Positions 6,125-15,933 of a stretch of DNA of 64,000 bases are shown here, piece after piece. The translations under genes were made by a program, and so were the position numbers. The notes below the pieces were generated by a model that saw only the letters and a list, made by a program, of their open reading frames with translations, had not been told where the DNA came from and did no database searches. The number at the start of each line of letters is the position of its first letter. The stretch's first letter is position 1. This DNA is from CALESS01 sp041741455 (GTDB lineage Bacteria > Chloroflexota > Anaerolineae > Anaerolineales > Anaerolineaceae): contig JBGSJZ010000018.1 of the NCBI GenBank assembly GCA_041741455.1, positions 1 through 64,000 on the forward strand, given 5' to 3'.

Positions 6125-8071
6125 TTGAAGAAAGTAAGAAAATTGCCACCGAGCATGTCGATGAAGAAAAAAACTCCGAACCCGAATCACTTCTCCAACC
6201 CACTGGAACTCTACGGTGATGTGAAAAGCACTACCAGGATTTTTACCTGGTTCCTGATATTGGTTTTGCTTTCTTTGATCGTAGCCATCCTTGCTCTGCT
6301 TACCAACCACAATTATTTTCAGGCAATCCTCATTGCAGTCTACATACCAGTTATTGTTGCAGGTTTTTTCATTATTGGGCGTCAGAAATTTGAACTGGCA
6401 GCCGCGTTTCTGGCTGTCACCTTGTTCTTTCTGATCACACTGCAATCCACCTACGGTCTGGGGATACATCACATTGCGAATATGGGTATTCCGGCCATCT
6501 TGATCATCGCCAGCCTGGTGATTCGGAAAAGAACCCTGGTTGTTCTGACATCGTTTGCCATTGTCTGTATTGGCTGGTTGGTATTTGGTGAAATATTGGG
6601 CTGGTATACTCCGCAATTGTATAAAGAAAGCATTCCTGGGGACTTTATATCCGCATCAGTTATCATAATCGCTACCGCCATCATGGTGTCTGTATTATCC
6701 GATGCCGTTATTAACAGCAATCGCGGTCTACACCGGGAATTAGTCGAACGTGAGCGGGCAGAGAAACGCCTTGCTTATGACGCCCATCATGACGCTCTAA
6801 CCAACCTTCCCAATCGTACCCTCTTCTTGAATCGCCTGGGACAACGTTTGGAAATGGTCCGGCTGTACCCGGAGAAACAGTTTGCAGTTCTATTTATTGA
6901 TCTGGATCGGTTTAAGGTGGTCAACGACAGCCTGGGCCATGCTGTAGGGGATCAATTGCTGATCACCACTGCCCAGCGCCTGGTGGAATGCCTGCGGGCG
7001 GAGGATACCGTGGCCCGTTTGAGTGGGGATGAGTTTGCAATCCTGCTTTATGAAATTGAAGACAGTAGCGATGCCACCCTGGTTGCCGATCGCATTCAGT
7101 TTCAACTTTCAACCACTTCCATGCTTGGTATTGTCAACCGTGTGACCACGGCCAGTATTGGTATTTCAGTGTATCAATTAAATTACACCCAACCCCACGA
7201 AATGTTGCGGGATGCTGACTCGGCCATGTATCGCGCCAAGGCTTCCGGTGGTGGATGTTTCCAGGTGTTTGATGACACCATGTATGCCAGTGCCATTTCG
7301 CTCCTGCAGATGGAAGCGGATCTCAAACGAGCAGTTGAGAACCAGGAGTGGGAGGTGTATTACCAGCCAATTGTGTCACTGCCTGGCCAAGAAATTAAAG
7401 GTGTCGAAGCGCTGGTACGTTGGATTCATCCTGAGCGTGGGTTGATCAATCCGGCGGAGTTTATTCATATCGCCGAAGAAACTGGGCAGATTCTACAGCT
7501 CGGTGAATTTGTGCTGCGAACAGCCTGTCTCCAGACCAGGTATTGGCAGGAGCATGGCTTTCCGGATTTGTGGGTTTCGGTCAATCTCTCTGGTCGCCAG
7601 TTTCACGAAAAAAATATTGTGAACAGGATCGACCAGATACTGATGGAAACCGGATTACCGCATACCGGTTTGCAGCTCGAGGTTACAGAAAGTGTGACCA
7701 TGAAGGATCTATCCTACACAGCCCGGGTTCTGAATGAGTTATCCAGGCGGGGGATTGGTACCTCTCTGGATGATTTTGGCAACGGCTACTCTTCACTGGG
7801 TTATTTGAACCAATTTGCTTTTCAAGCCTTAAAAATTGATCGCTCGTTTGTGAGGGATATTCAAGAAAATCGCAGTAGCGAGGCGATCATTCAGGCCATC
7901 ATCTCCATGGGGCACACCTTGAATCTGGAAGTGGTTGCGGAGGGGGTTGAAACACCCAGGCAATTGGCTTTCCTGCAGTCGAATGGCTGCGATTTTTACC
8001 AGGGGTTTTACTACAGCCGGCCGGTACCTGCAGAACAACTGGAAAAGCTGCTGCAAAAACGCCAGTCATAA
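6125..8071 (+). CDS. Membrane-anchored GGDEF-EAL cyclic-di-GMP protein
   Basis: Up to 648 residues. Six hydrophobic helices (about residues 38-200) form the N-terminal sensory part, then a short coiled helix leads to a GGDEF domain (about 225-385) whose active-site motif is SGDEF, and an EAL domain (about 395-640). In the EAL domain the catalytic EAL (VEALVRW), the DDFG loop 6 and EVVAEGVET are all present, so phosphodiesterase activity is likely. SGDEF is a tolerated variant of GGDEF, so cyclase activity or GTP sensing is possible. The TTG at 6125 has AGAAGGA about 14 bases upstream; ATG at 6155 or 6161 is an alternative start. It stands alone, with 230 bp upstream. Confidence 0.92.
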   Translation: MKKVRKLPPSMSMKKKTPNPNHFSNPLELYGDVKSTTRIFTWFLILVLLSLIVAILALLTNHNYFQAILIAVYIPVIVAGFFIIGRQKFELAAAFLAVTLFFLITLQSTYGLGIHHIANMGIPAILIIASLVIRKRTLVVLTSFAIVCIGWLVFGEILGWYTPQLYKESIPGDFISASVIIIATAIMVSVLSDAVINSNRGLHRELVERERAEKRLAYDAHHDALTNLPNRTLFLNRLGQRLEMVRLYPEKQFAVLFIDLDRFKVVNDSLGHAVGDQLLITTAQRLVECLRAEDTVARLSGDEFAILLYEIEDSSDATLVADRIQFQLSTTSMLGIVNRVTTASIGISVYQLNYTQPHEMLRDADSAMYRAKASGGGCFQVFDDTMYASAISLLQMEADLKRAVENQEWEVYYQPIVSLPGQEIKGVEALVRWIHPERGLINPAEFIHIAEETGQILQLGEFVLRTACLQTRYWQEHGFPDLWVSVNLSGRQFHEKNIVNRIDQILMETGLPHTGLQLEVTESVTMKDLSYTARVLNELSRRGIGTSLDDFGNGYSSLGYLNQFAFQALKIDRSFVRDIQENRSSEAIIQAIISMGHTLNLEVVAEGVETPRQLAFLQSNGCDFYQGFYYSRPVPAEQLEKLLQKRQS

Positions 8072-8159
8072 ATCCGGGTTATTACCATCATCTCCCGTGC
8101 CCCAACTGGTGGTTAGGATAGATTAAAAAACGACTTAATCGTTGCACAAAAAGATAACC

Positions 8160-8984
8160 TTAATTCTGTGACGGATCTCCCTCCTGTCTCATCCGGTTGA
8201 CAAAACCCCGCCGCTGCCACACCCCCACCAGCACCTCGCGTGCCCGCCAGAAAGCCGCCGCCGCCAGCCCGTGCGCCAGCACCGCAAACAGCGGCGGGGT
8301 TTGCAGCGTGTAATACGTCCAGCACTCGCGGGTCGTGCCCCAGCGCTCCAGGAAATATCCCAGCCCGGCCCCGGCGATGAAGTTGAGTGTCATCAGCCGC
8401 CGGTCACCCGGTGCCAGCGTCAGCACAGCGCAGGTCAGCAGCGCCATCCAGGTCAACGATTTATCCAGCGTCGGCCGGATGAAAACCAGCATCAGCAGGT
8501 AAAAGCCAGGAAAGATCAGCCAGTACAGGCGGTTCAGCCAGCGGGTAACAGCTTGCGGCAGTAGGTGGTCGGCCAACCGCGCCAGCCGGTTGATGGTCAG
8601 CGAGGCAATCGGCCAGGCCGGGATGATCCACAGCGGCGGGCGCTCGGCCGTGTAGTACGTCCACAGCAGGGTCTGCGTGCCCCAGGCCTCGATCACCAGC
8701 CCGCCGACCATCCCCACCAACACGGTGCGGGTGTCGCGGCGCAGGTCCGCACCTGCCATGATTGTCAGGGTCATGAAGGCGAAGATCCCGATCAGCAGCC
8801 AGTCCACCTGCCGCCAGAGCGGGATGGACGGGTCGAACAAGGCCAGGTACTCGCGCACCAGCGGCTGCCAGACGTAAAGGATCAGCCCGACAATCAGCAC
8901 AAAGCCACTCAGCAGGGCATAGCTGGCGCGGTTGAAGCGCAGCAGCCGGCGCAGCGAAGCGGGCTGGGAAGCGGTTTCTTGCAT
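8160..8984 (-). CDS. Polytopic membrane protein with a duplicated E-x-W-G-T / W-T-Y-Y-T motif
   Basis: A 274-residue protein with about 7-8 hydrophobic helices. The motif E-x-W-G-T-x(5)-W-T-Y-Y-T occurs twice (IEAWGTQTLLWTYYT at about 100-114, LERWGTTRECWTYYT at about 218-232), each followed by PP and a helix. This suggests an internal duplication of a 3-4 helix unit. The pattern faintly recalls membrane lycopene-cyclase/CruF-type proteins (acidic residue followed by W-x-Y), but I cannot assign that function. The gene lies 9 bases after a lipoprotein gene and is probably translated from the same transcript. Confidence 0.7.
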   Translation of the reverse strand: MQETASQPASLRRLLRFNRASYALLSGFVLIVGLILYVWQPLVREYLALFDPSIPLWRQVDWLLIGIFAFMTLTIMAGADLRRDTRTVLVGMVGGLVIEAWGTQTLLWTYYTAERPPLWIIPAWPIASLTINRLARLADHLLPQAVTRWLNRLYWLIFPGFYLLMLVFIRPTLDKSLTWMALLTCAVLTLAPGDRRLMTLNFIAGAGLGYFLERWGTTRECWTYYTLQTPPLFAVLAHGLAAAAFWRAREVLVGVWQRRGFVNRMRQEGDPSQN

Positions 8985-8993
8985 GCTCAGGGT

Positions 8994-9554
8994 TCAGGGT
9001 GCCAGGCTGGGTTCGATCACGCCGGTTGCCGGGTTAAAAGTAAATGTTTGCTGCGCTGGAACTGAACCAAATAAATCTCCGCCACCGCCCACCAGGTCGC
9101 CCGTCAAATGCAGCAGGCTGCCATCGCTGCTGCCGCTCACCCGGTAGCTTGCCCGCCCGCCGTCCGGGCAGTTGTGGAACTTGATGGTTCCTTCATATAA
9201 ATTATTTTTGGGGTCAATCAGCATCTCCACCGACCAGCGATATGGCGCATTTTCCTCCTCGCCATCCGGGCAGGCCGGGCCGTAATAATCGCGAATTTCT
9301 GTAAAACTTCCAGTCGTGGATGCGGCTTGTGAAGCAGCAGGTTGCGGCTCAACCGCTTGACCAACGGGAGTGATGGATACCTCTATGGCTGGTTGCGGCG
9401 GAGTGGTAGGCTTTTGGACAGTTGGTTTGTTGGGGTCAGTGGTAGATTTTTGGCCGCCGGCCGAGCAGGCCAGGCTGACCAACACAAGAATCCCCAGGCT
9501 CAAGGTTACTGGAAAAAAGAAATTTCGGAAACGATTTTCCCGCCCGGTTTTCAT
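8994..9554 (-). CDS. Small lipoprotein of unknown function
   Basis: A 186-residue protein: basic N-terminus, hydrophobic stretch and lipobox SLAC (Cys at about 30), then a Thr/Pro-rich spacer and a compact C-terminal part with FTEIRDYYGPACPDG and FHNCPDGGRASYRVSG. The paired Cys-Pro-Asp-Gly motifs may form a disulfide. GGAGGGTGCG lies just upstream of the ATG. It is the first gene of a two-gene leftward operon with the membrane protein at 8160-8984. No family recognised. Confidence 0.65.
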   Translation of the reverse strand: MKTGRENRFRNFFFPVTLSLGILVLVSLACSAGGQKSTTDPNKPTVQKPTTPPQPAIEVSITPVGQAVEPQPAASQAASTTGSFTEIRDYYGPACPDGEEENAPYRWSVEMLIDPKNNLYEGTIKFHNCPDGGRASYRVSGSSDGSLLHLTGDLVGGGGDLFGSVPAQQTFTFNPATGVIEPSLAP

Positions 9555-9683
9555 CGCACCCTCCTGAAAAAAGATTAGAACTTTGCATGATTATCGCGCT
9601 AAATCCAGTTGTTGGATTGGTCAAACTGCGCGATACTGACAGCAATATGATTCTTTCAAGGACGACTGAGGGCGGGAGGAAGT

Positions 9684-10772
9684 ATGAAAAAAGGTTTCTG
9701 GCTTTTCCTCGTTTTTCTTCTCATGACGGGTTGTACCCAATCCCCCGAGAATGGCGGTTCACCTTCAGATCCAGGGTCCGGGGTTGTCGAACAAGAATCT
9801 GGATCCTCCACAGTTTCTGCGGTTGGGTCCACACGTGCCAAACCGATCCCTTTGGGTGAGCAGGCGACCACCTCAGAGTGGAATATCCGGGTGAAGGAGT
9901 TTTTGCGAGGCGCGGATGCCCTCCTGATCATCCGGGAAGATGCACCGGATACTCCCGAGGCTCCCGCGGGGTATGAATATGCCTTGGTGAATGTTGAGAT
10001 TCGTTGCCTTGCCATCGATCAGAATTACCATTCCATCTCGCTGGGTGAAATGTATATGACAGGCAACCATTTTGTAGCTTATAAAGATGGAATGGATGAA
10101 GTCCCGGCTCCGGAGTTCCTGTACAAAGACTTGTACACTGCCGAATCGGCAACCGGCTGGGTGGATGCAGTCATTCCCGTTGATGAAGAGAATTTGGTGA
10201 TGGTGTATGACAAATATGAGGGGGAGGAAGAAGTTCGTGCCACGCTGTTTTTTGAATTGGAGCCTGGCGCGTCGATTGCCATCCCAAAAGAGTTTGCGAA
10301 AATCAAAGCCACCGACCTGGGGACAACATCCGCCAACCCGATACCGTTGGGAGAGATGGGCGTCAATGAAGACTGGCAGCTGCAAATCCTGGAAATGGTG
10401 GATGGTGCGGATGCGCTCCAGGTGATCAAAACCGAGGGCGCCGGGGACCCTGAAGCTGGTATGGACTATGTCCTGCTGCGGGTGAAGCTGAAATATATCT
10501 CGACGGATGATCTACCAGCAGTTTTTGGCTTAATGGAATTTCACTCGCTGGATGCCACGGGCAACGAAATCTACCGGAGCGATATGTTCTTCAGTCGGCC
10601 ACACCAACGCCCCTGGTTGGATGGGACAGTTTTCCCAGGCGCTGAGGTGGAAGGATGGGTTTCGTTAAAATTTACAGCCGGTGCAACGGGCTGGCAATTG
10701 TTATTTATTTCGGATGGATATTCATCTCCAAATCGATATTCAAACCAGCGCTATTTCTCTCTTGAGAAATAA
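9684..10772 (+). CDS. Lipoprotein with two tandem DUF4352-like domains
   Basis: A 362-residue lipoprotein (lipobox MTGC, Cys at about 17). Two homologous domains follow. The first starts at about residue 50 (AKPIPLGEQATTSEWNIRV) and the second at about 212 (ANPIPLGEMGVNEDWQLQI). Both continue with L-x-G-A-D-A-L-x-x-I and a Y-x-L-x-x-V-x(3)-Y strand. This is the immunoprotective-antigen-like beta-sandwich layout of DUF4352 lipoproteins. The function of such domains is unknown. GGGAGGA lies 5 bases before the ATG. The gene converges with the antiporter at 10787; only 14 bases separate them and no clear terminator is seen. Confidence 0.75.
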   Translation: MKKGFWLFLVFLLMTGCTQSPENGGSPSDPGSGVVEQESGSSTVSAVGSTRAKPIPLGEQATTSEWNIRVKEFLRGADALLIIREDAPDTPEAPAGYEYALVNVEIRCLAIDQNYHSISLGEMYMTGNHFVAYKDGMDEVPAPEFLYKDLYTAESATGWVDAVIPVDEENLVMVYDKYEGEEEVRATLFFELEPGASIAIPKEFAKIKATDLGTTSANPIPLGEMGVNEDWQLQILEMVDGADALQVIKTEGAGDPEAGMDYVLLRVKLKYISTDDLPAVFGLMEFHSLDATGNEIYRSDMFFSRPHQRPWLDGTVFPGAEVEGWVSLKFTAGATGWQLLFISDGYSSPNRYSNQRYFSLEK

Positions 10773-10786
10773 ATTTCTGGAATTGT

Positions 10787-12751
10787 TTACCCACCCTTGT
10801 AGTGCAGAACCACGATGTTGCCATGATGCTCGGCGGCCAACCTTTCCGGCATATCCCCCAGGCTGGATTCAAAGCGCTTGCGGCTGCCGATGCTCGGCAG
10901 CACGATCAAATCCTGCGGCGAGACATGGCTCAAGATGGTCTGGATCGGGTTGCCTCTAACCGCCAGCAGGTTGAGCTCGTGAGCACTTTCCTTGTTCTCG
11001 ATTAATTCTTGAACTTTCTTTTCATAGGACGGATCCGTCAGGATCAGCAGCGGCGAGTTGACCGCCCGGGCGATGGTCAGAACCACGTCCAGAGTCCGGC
11101 GGATGGTATCCGGGCTCAAGCTCTGGGATGGCAGCGCCATCACCACGTTCCGGGTGCTGTTGAGCGGTACTGAAATCCGCCCGACCAGCACTGGCAGGTC
11201 GGAACCCCAGATTACCTCATCTAGAATCGTGCCCATCAGGCTCTGGCGGATGGTCGAGCGGCCGCGCCAGCCCATCAAGATCAGGGTGGCATCATTCTCG
11301 ATGGCCGAGTGGATGATGCCGTGCGCCGCTGATTCATCCACCCGGCGGATCAACTGGATCTCAATATCCGGGTCACTCAGCGTCTCGGTCACCTGGTTCA
11401 GTAGTTCTTTTTGTTGATTCAACTGCTCCACCCGCCCATGGGATTCCAGCGCCACATGCAGCGCCATTAACCGCCCGTTCTGTGAGCGCGCCAGCAACGC
11501 CCCCAGCCCGATCAAATGCTGTTGGGTGTGCGGGTTGACAATCGGTATTAGAATCCGGCTGAAGAGCGGCTCTGGTTCGGGGGTATCTTTGTGGTTGGTC
11601 AGGCGCCTGGCAAAATGCTGTACCATCATCGGCGAGGAGATCGAGGTCAGCAAAATCATCAAGATGGCCGCGTTAAACAGGGTCTCATTAAACAGGCCAA
11701 TCTGTAAGCCAATCACCAGGGTGGGGATGGTGACCGCGGCCTGGGCGTGCGACAACCCGTAAGCGGTAAACAACTCAGCCCGGTTGTAGTGGAAGATGCG
11801 CCCGGTGATCCAAGCCGCAATAAACTTGGAGACGTACGCCACCACCGTCACCCCCACGGCCACTAGGATGGTTTTGCCGCTCGTCAGAAAGGCGGTTGGG
11901 TCGGTCATCATGCCGGAGGACAGCAGAAAGACCGGGATGAAGAACGATTCGCCGACGAATAGCACCCGCCCAACCACCGGGCTGTGATGCGGCAGGGTGG
12001 CATTGATCGCCAGTCCCGCCAGGAAGGCCCCGACCACCTCATGCACACCCACGCCCTCCGCCAGCAGTGCCGAGATGAACAGGATAAACAGGATAAACTG
12101 GAACTCCACTGCCCGGCCGCGCAAGTGTTGAAACACCCAGCGGCTCAGCCGCGGCAGTCCGTATAAAACCAGGAAGGCAAACACTCCCAGCAGGATGAAT
12201 AGACGCAGGAAATAACCCGCCGACAGGCTGCCCTCTTGCACACCCAGCACAATCGCCAGCACAATGAAGGCGCCAATATCCGTCAGCACGGTGGCGCCAG
12301 CCGTCACCGAGACGGCCTCGTTACGGGTCACCCCCAGCCGGGTCAGGATCGGGAAGGCGATCAGGGTGTGCGAAGAGAAGGCCGAGCCGAGCAAAATCGA
12401 CCCCAGCCAACCCATCCCCAGCAAAAAGCCCAGACCCGTGCCCAATGCCATCGGAAAAAGAAAAGTCAGTCCGCCGAAGACGACCGCCCGCCAGCCCACC
12501 CGGCTGAACGAGTGGATATCCACCTCCAGACCGGCGTTGAACATCAAGTACACCAGCCCGATCGTCGAGAGGAAATCGATCCGGCTGTCCAGGCCGAGCA
12601 GGTTGATCACATTTGGACCAACCAGCATCCCCACCAGAATCACACCGACAATACCCGGCAGGCGCAATCGCTCAAAGATCAGTGGCGCGAGGAGAATGAC
12701 TGCCATAATGACAAGGAAAATGGCAACCGGATCATTCAGGGGCAGATTCAT
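10787..12751 (-). CDS. CPA2-family Na+/K+:proton antiporter with universal-stress-protein domains
   Basis: A 654-residue protein. The first 400 residues form a KefB-like 12-helix exchanger (LRLPGIVGVILVGMLVGP, then AGLEVDIHSF, and GAFLAGLAIN around helix 9). Two UspA-like domains follow from about residue 410 (RILIPIVNP) and about 535 (VVMALPSQS). An LMGWRGRS motif corresponds to the UspA G-x-x-G nucleotide site. Such fusions couple monovalent cation/proton exchange in the cytoplasmic membrane to nucleotide or stress sensing. The ATG at 12751 is chosen because the membrane domain begins there; an in-frame ATG at 12880 would add 43 poorly conserved-looking residues. Confidence 0.9.
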   Translation of the reverse strand: MNLPLNDPVAIFLVIMAVILLAPLIFERLRLPGIVGVILVGMLVGPNVINLLGLDSRIDFLSTIGLVYLMFNAGLEVDIHSFSRVGWRAVVFGGLTFLFPMALGTGLGFLLGMGWLGSILLGSAFSSHTLIAFPILTRLGVTRNEAVSVTAGATVLTDIGAFIVLAIVLGVQEGSLSAGYFLRLFILLGVFAFLVLYGLPRLSRWVFQHLRGRAVEFQFILFILFISALLAEGVGVHEVVGAFLAGLAINATLPHHSPVVGRVLFVGESFFIPVFLLSSGMMTDPTAFLTSGKTILVAVGVTVVAYVSKFIAAWITGRIFHYNRAELFTAYGLSHAQAAVTIPTLVIGLQIGLFNETLFNAAILMILLTSISSPMMVQHFARRLTNHKDTPEPEPLFSRILIPIVNPHTQQHLIGLGALLARSQNGRLMALHVALESHGRVEQLNQQKELLNQVTETLSDPDIEIQLIRRVDESAAHGIIHSAIENDATLILMGWRGRSTIRQSLMGTILDEVIWGSDLPVLVGRISVPLNSTRNVVMALPSQSLSPDTIRRTLDVVLTIARAVNSPLLILTDPSYEKKVQELIENKESAHELNLLAVRGNPIQTILSHVSPQDLIVLPSIGSRKRFESSLGDMPERLAAEHHGNIVVLHYKGG

Positions 12752-12892
12752 ATGGCTTGAGGGGATTCCTTGCAGAAGGATACCACCATCATAGCACGAA
12801 AACGAAAATGTACATCCTAGAAAATCGTTCACAAAGAAGGAAATTTGAGAATAGATAGTACTAAAATAGACCATCACCACCCTATATCTTTA

Positions 12893-12921
12893 TTGACAAG
12901 CTCTTTTGGATTGGATAAACT
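12893..12921 (+). promoter_or_regulatory. Sigma70-type promoter for the large exported protein
   Basis: TTGACA (12893-12898), a 17-base spacer and TAAACT (12916-12921). The ATG of the downstream gene is 155 bases further on, giving a long untranslated leader with no recognisable riboswitch. Confidence 0.65.
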
Positions 12922-13075
12922 ATACATAAGCAAAGCTTAATGTTATTGAATTCCGGCTGCTGGATGTTATCTGAGTGCCTTGAAACGGGAACAGATTCCC
13001 ATTATCTAGTTTTTTTGGTGAATTCAGCAAAGATACAGGACCAATTTTGCCGCCGGAACACTAAGGGAGTCATCA

Positions 13076-15913
13076 ATGGCGGATGTTCACATACAACCAA
13101 AAGCACTTTTGGTTGATCAATCCACTCAACATCCCCGATCTGGGGCTGTAGGGATTAAATTTCTGCACCTGTGCCTGGTCATGGTACTGATCGTCTCCAC
13201 CTTGATGGCGGGGGTTCAGCCGGTTACCGGCCAGAGTTCCACCCTGAGGGCGGACGCGTTGGTGATTGTCAACACCACCAGCGGTGCATATGTACATTAT
13301 GAGCAATGGATAAAGCCCTACCTGGATCACTTTGGCATTCCGTACACTATTTGGGATATTGCGACCACACCCGCTGTGCCGGACCTGGAGAGCTTTGCAG
13401 TTATCATCATCGGCCACGACCAGCTGGATTATATGGAGACCTACCTGAGCCAGACCATCCAGGCCCAAATTTCACTGGCAGTTTCCGAAGGCACCGGCCT
13501 GGTGAATTTTGATTTCGACCTGGCAGGCGGAGACTTCACCCCCTATTATCATTACATCCAGGATATTTTTAATTTCACTTATTACGACGCTGCCCCGGCG
13601 GATATCGTCAGTTTCAATTCCAGCCCGGCCCTGGGTGGATACATCACCGCCCTGCAGCCACTGCCGATCAGTTACACCCTGCGCTTTCCGACCATCCTGC
13701 GCGGCCTGAACCCGGATACGGGTTCAGCCACCCTGGCCAGCCTGGGCACCGATCCACTGGTCGTGGTCGATACGTATGGCCTCGGCCGGGCTGTCCAGTG
13801 GACCACCATCAACTGGATGGGCTCCGGCAACCTGGGGCCGGTTTCCGGCATGGATGACCTGGTCTGGCGTTCGATCGTCTGGGCTGCCCGCAAGCCGTTC
13901 GTCATGCAGGGCATGCCGCCCTTCGTTACCTTCCGCATCGATGATGTGGTTGGGCCGTACACCTGGGTTAATACGGCTGTTTCGCACGATTTCAAGCCCT
14001 GGGTTGGAATCTTCATGGATACGGTCACAGAGATCCCAACCCTTAAGACACTGGTGGATAGCGGTAATGTCACGGCATCCATCCATGCCCGTTCGTACAA
14101 CAGCTCTTTTTACTTTGACCACCTTTCCGGTACCGATTGGCCGGACGCGGTTATGCAGCAAAACTATCTGGACGGTACTGAGTGGCACACCCTGCATCAA
14201 ATTCCCATCTCGAAAGTTGTCGTGCCGCATTTTTACGAGATTGGCACCAATGCCTTTGAAGGGCTCTCGGATTGGGGTGTGGAATTCATCCTGACCCCCA
14301 TGCTGCCCGGTAACCCCTATGGCGCAGACCGCTTGCTGGTCGGTCCATTCTTCGAGTATTCCAACCCCTGCGGCAGTGGCTGTGGCCTGCCATTCTATTT
14401 CGCTGATATCCTCCCGATTCCCAATCACCCCGAATACGATGGCGATTTTCACGTGGTCATCACCGAAATCCGGGATATCGGTGGATACGAATGGTTCCCT
14501 TCTGACGAACCCGGTTACCTTCAGGATACGATCGACCGCGGCGTAGCTCAACTCAAGCGCGCTCTGGATGGCATGGAACTGGCCACCATCTTCACCCACG
14601 AAGAATTTATCCTCAGTATTACAGATGAAAACTGGGATACCATCATGGCCGGTGTGGCAGCCGGTGTGGCATCCTACCAGCCGGAGTATGTTACCCTGGA
14701 TTATGCCTCCCAGTATGTGCGGGCCACCCTCACCTCGCAAATCTCCAGCAGCATCTACAACCCGCTCACCGGCAACCTCGATACCACTCTGACCGGTTCA
14801 ACGGATATGCCCACCCGCTTTTATCTCTTTACCGAGACCGCTGGCAACATCTTCAGTCAGTTTGTCGATGTGCCAACCTTCAGTGGCAGTACCCTGGTTT
14901 CCACGGCATTTTCCGGTGGCCTGCCGCACACCATCTCCGGCAATGCCGGCGTGGCCGGGGCAACCCTCAACTATACCGGTGGGGTGCCTGTCACAGCCGA
15001 TGGCACAGGCGCATATAGCCTGACGGTGCCCTACGGTTGGTCCGGCTCCGTCACCCCCACCCGGCCAGGCTCTACCTTCACCCCTGCCAGCCGTTCCTAT
15101 GTCAACGCCACTACGGATTTTACTGCCCAAAACTATACCGCCAATCCTGTCACCTACACCATCTCCGGCAATGCCGGGGTGGCCGGGGCAACCCTCAACT
15201 TTACCGGCGGTACACCGGTCACTGCGGATGGCTCCGGGAATTACAGCCTGACGGTACCTTATAATTGGTCCGGTTCCGTCACGCCCTCCCTATCCGCTTA
15301 TGTCTTTAGCCCCCCCAGCCGTTCCTACACCAACCTGCTCGCCAGCCAATCCGAACAGGACTTCCTGGCCAGCAACACGACTACCATCAGCATTCCCCTG
15401 CTGGCCGGTTGGAATATGGTCTCCATCAACATTCATCCCCTCAGCACGGCAGCCACGGATGTTCTGGCTTCGCTTGAGGGTAATTATGACTTGGTGTATG
15501 CCTGGGACGCCAGCCTGACCAGCAATAACTGGCTGCGGGCCGATAACATTCCCTTCAGCGAGGATAATCTCACCCACATCGATGAAACCACCGGCCTCTG
15601 GATTCATCTAACGGCTCCTGATACCCTTGAGGTAACCGGCACTTATCCGGTCTCCACCACCATTCCACTGTCTGTGGCCGGTGGTGGCTGGAACCTGGTA
15701 GGATACCCGTCCGGTTCTACGGCAGACCCGGCCAGCGTACTCAGCTCGAACACCACCCTGGTCTTCTCCTATCGTCTTTCAGATGCCGCCGATCCATGGA
15801 AATTGTTTGATGTTACTTCTCCGCCTATCACGAATGATTTGACCGAAATGATGCCCACCTGGGGTTACTGGATCCAGGTTTCTGCTGATCAATCCTGGAC
15901 GGTAAATTACTAG
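13076..15913 (+). CDS. Large exported protein with polysaccharide-deacetylase-like domain and tandem beta repeats
   Basis: A 945-residue protein. A signal sequence at about residues 28-52 follows an unusually long N-region. Residues 60-280 resemble a GATase-like fold (DALVIVNTTSGAYVHYEQW, VIIIGHDQLDY). From about 285 comes a NodB-like segment (FVTFRIDDV), where the Asp-Asp pair corresponds to the metal site of deacetylases. Two copies of a 77-residue Thr/Gly-rich beta unit occupy about 618-770 and are almost identical even in DNA (14929 and 15160). A C-terminal domain (PLLAGWNMVSINIHP) of a type common in Chloroflexota exoproteins ends the protein. It is probably a cell-surface or secreted carbohydrate-active protein; the enzymatic role is inferred. 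Confidence 0.75.
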   Translation: MADVHIQPKALLVDQSTQHPRSGAVGIKFLHLCLVMVLIVSTLMAGVQPVTGQSSTLRADALVIVNTTSGAYVHYEQWIKPYLDHFGIPYTIWDIATTPAVPDLESFAVIIIGHDQLDYMETYLSQTIQAQISLAVSEGTGLVNFDFDLAGGDFTPYYHYIQDIFNFTYYDAAPADIVSFNSSPALGGYITALQPLPISYTLRFPTILRGLNPDTGSATLASLGTDPLVVVDTYGLGRAVQWTTINWMGSGNLGPVSGMDDLVWRSIVWAARKPFVMQGMPPFVTFRIDDVVGPYTWVNTAVSHDFKPWVGIFMDTVTEIPTLKTLVDSGNVTASIHARSYNSSFYFDHLSGTDWPDAVMQQNYLDGTEWHTLHQIPISKVVVPHFYEIGTNAFEGLSDWGVEFILTPMLPGNPYGADRLLVGPFFEYSNPCGSGCGLPFYFADILPIPNHPEYDGDFHVVITEIRDIGGYEWFPSDEPGYLQDTIDRGVAQLKRALDGMELATIFTHEEFILSITDENWDTIMAGVAAGVASYQPEYVTLDYASQYVRATLTSQISSSIYNPLTGNLDTTLTGSTDMPTRFYLFTETAGNIFSQFVDVPTFSGSTLVSTAFSGGLPHTISGNAGVAGATLNYTGGVPVTADGTGAYSLTVPYGWSGSVTPTRPGSTFTPASRSYVNATTDFTAQNYTANPVTYTISGNAGVAGATLNFTGGTPVTADGSGNYSLTVPYNWSGSVTPSLSAYVFSPPSRSYTNLLASQSEQDFLASNTTTISIPLLAGWNMVSINIHPLSTAATDVLASLEGNYDLVYAWDASLTSNNWLRADNIPFSEDNLTHIDETTGLWIHLTAPDTLEVTGTYPVSTTIPLSVAGGGWNLVGYPSGSTADPASVLSSNTTLVFSYRLSDAADPWKLFDVTSPPITNDLTEMMPTWGYWIQVSADQSWTVNY

Positions 15914-15933
15914 GCTGCCATCTTGACCCTGCC

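Noticed and set aside
12752..12880. 43-residue N-terminal extension of the antiporter
   Set aside because: It would add a segment before the first conserved helix; the ATG at 12751 fits the family start.
12922..13075. Riboswitch in the leader of the exported protein
   Set aside because: No conserved riboswitch core or convincing nested stems could be found by eye.
13724..14740. A 338-residue open frame antisense to the exported NodB-like protein
   Set aside because: It lies wholly inside a well-supported gene and shows no domain or start signal.
14929..15390. Possible CRISPR-like direct repeat
   Set aside because: Only two copies, spaced 231 bases apart and inside a coding gene; they encode repeated protein units.
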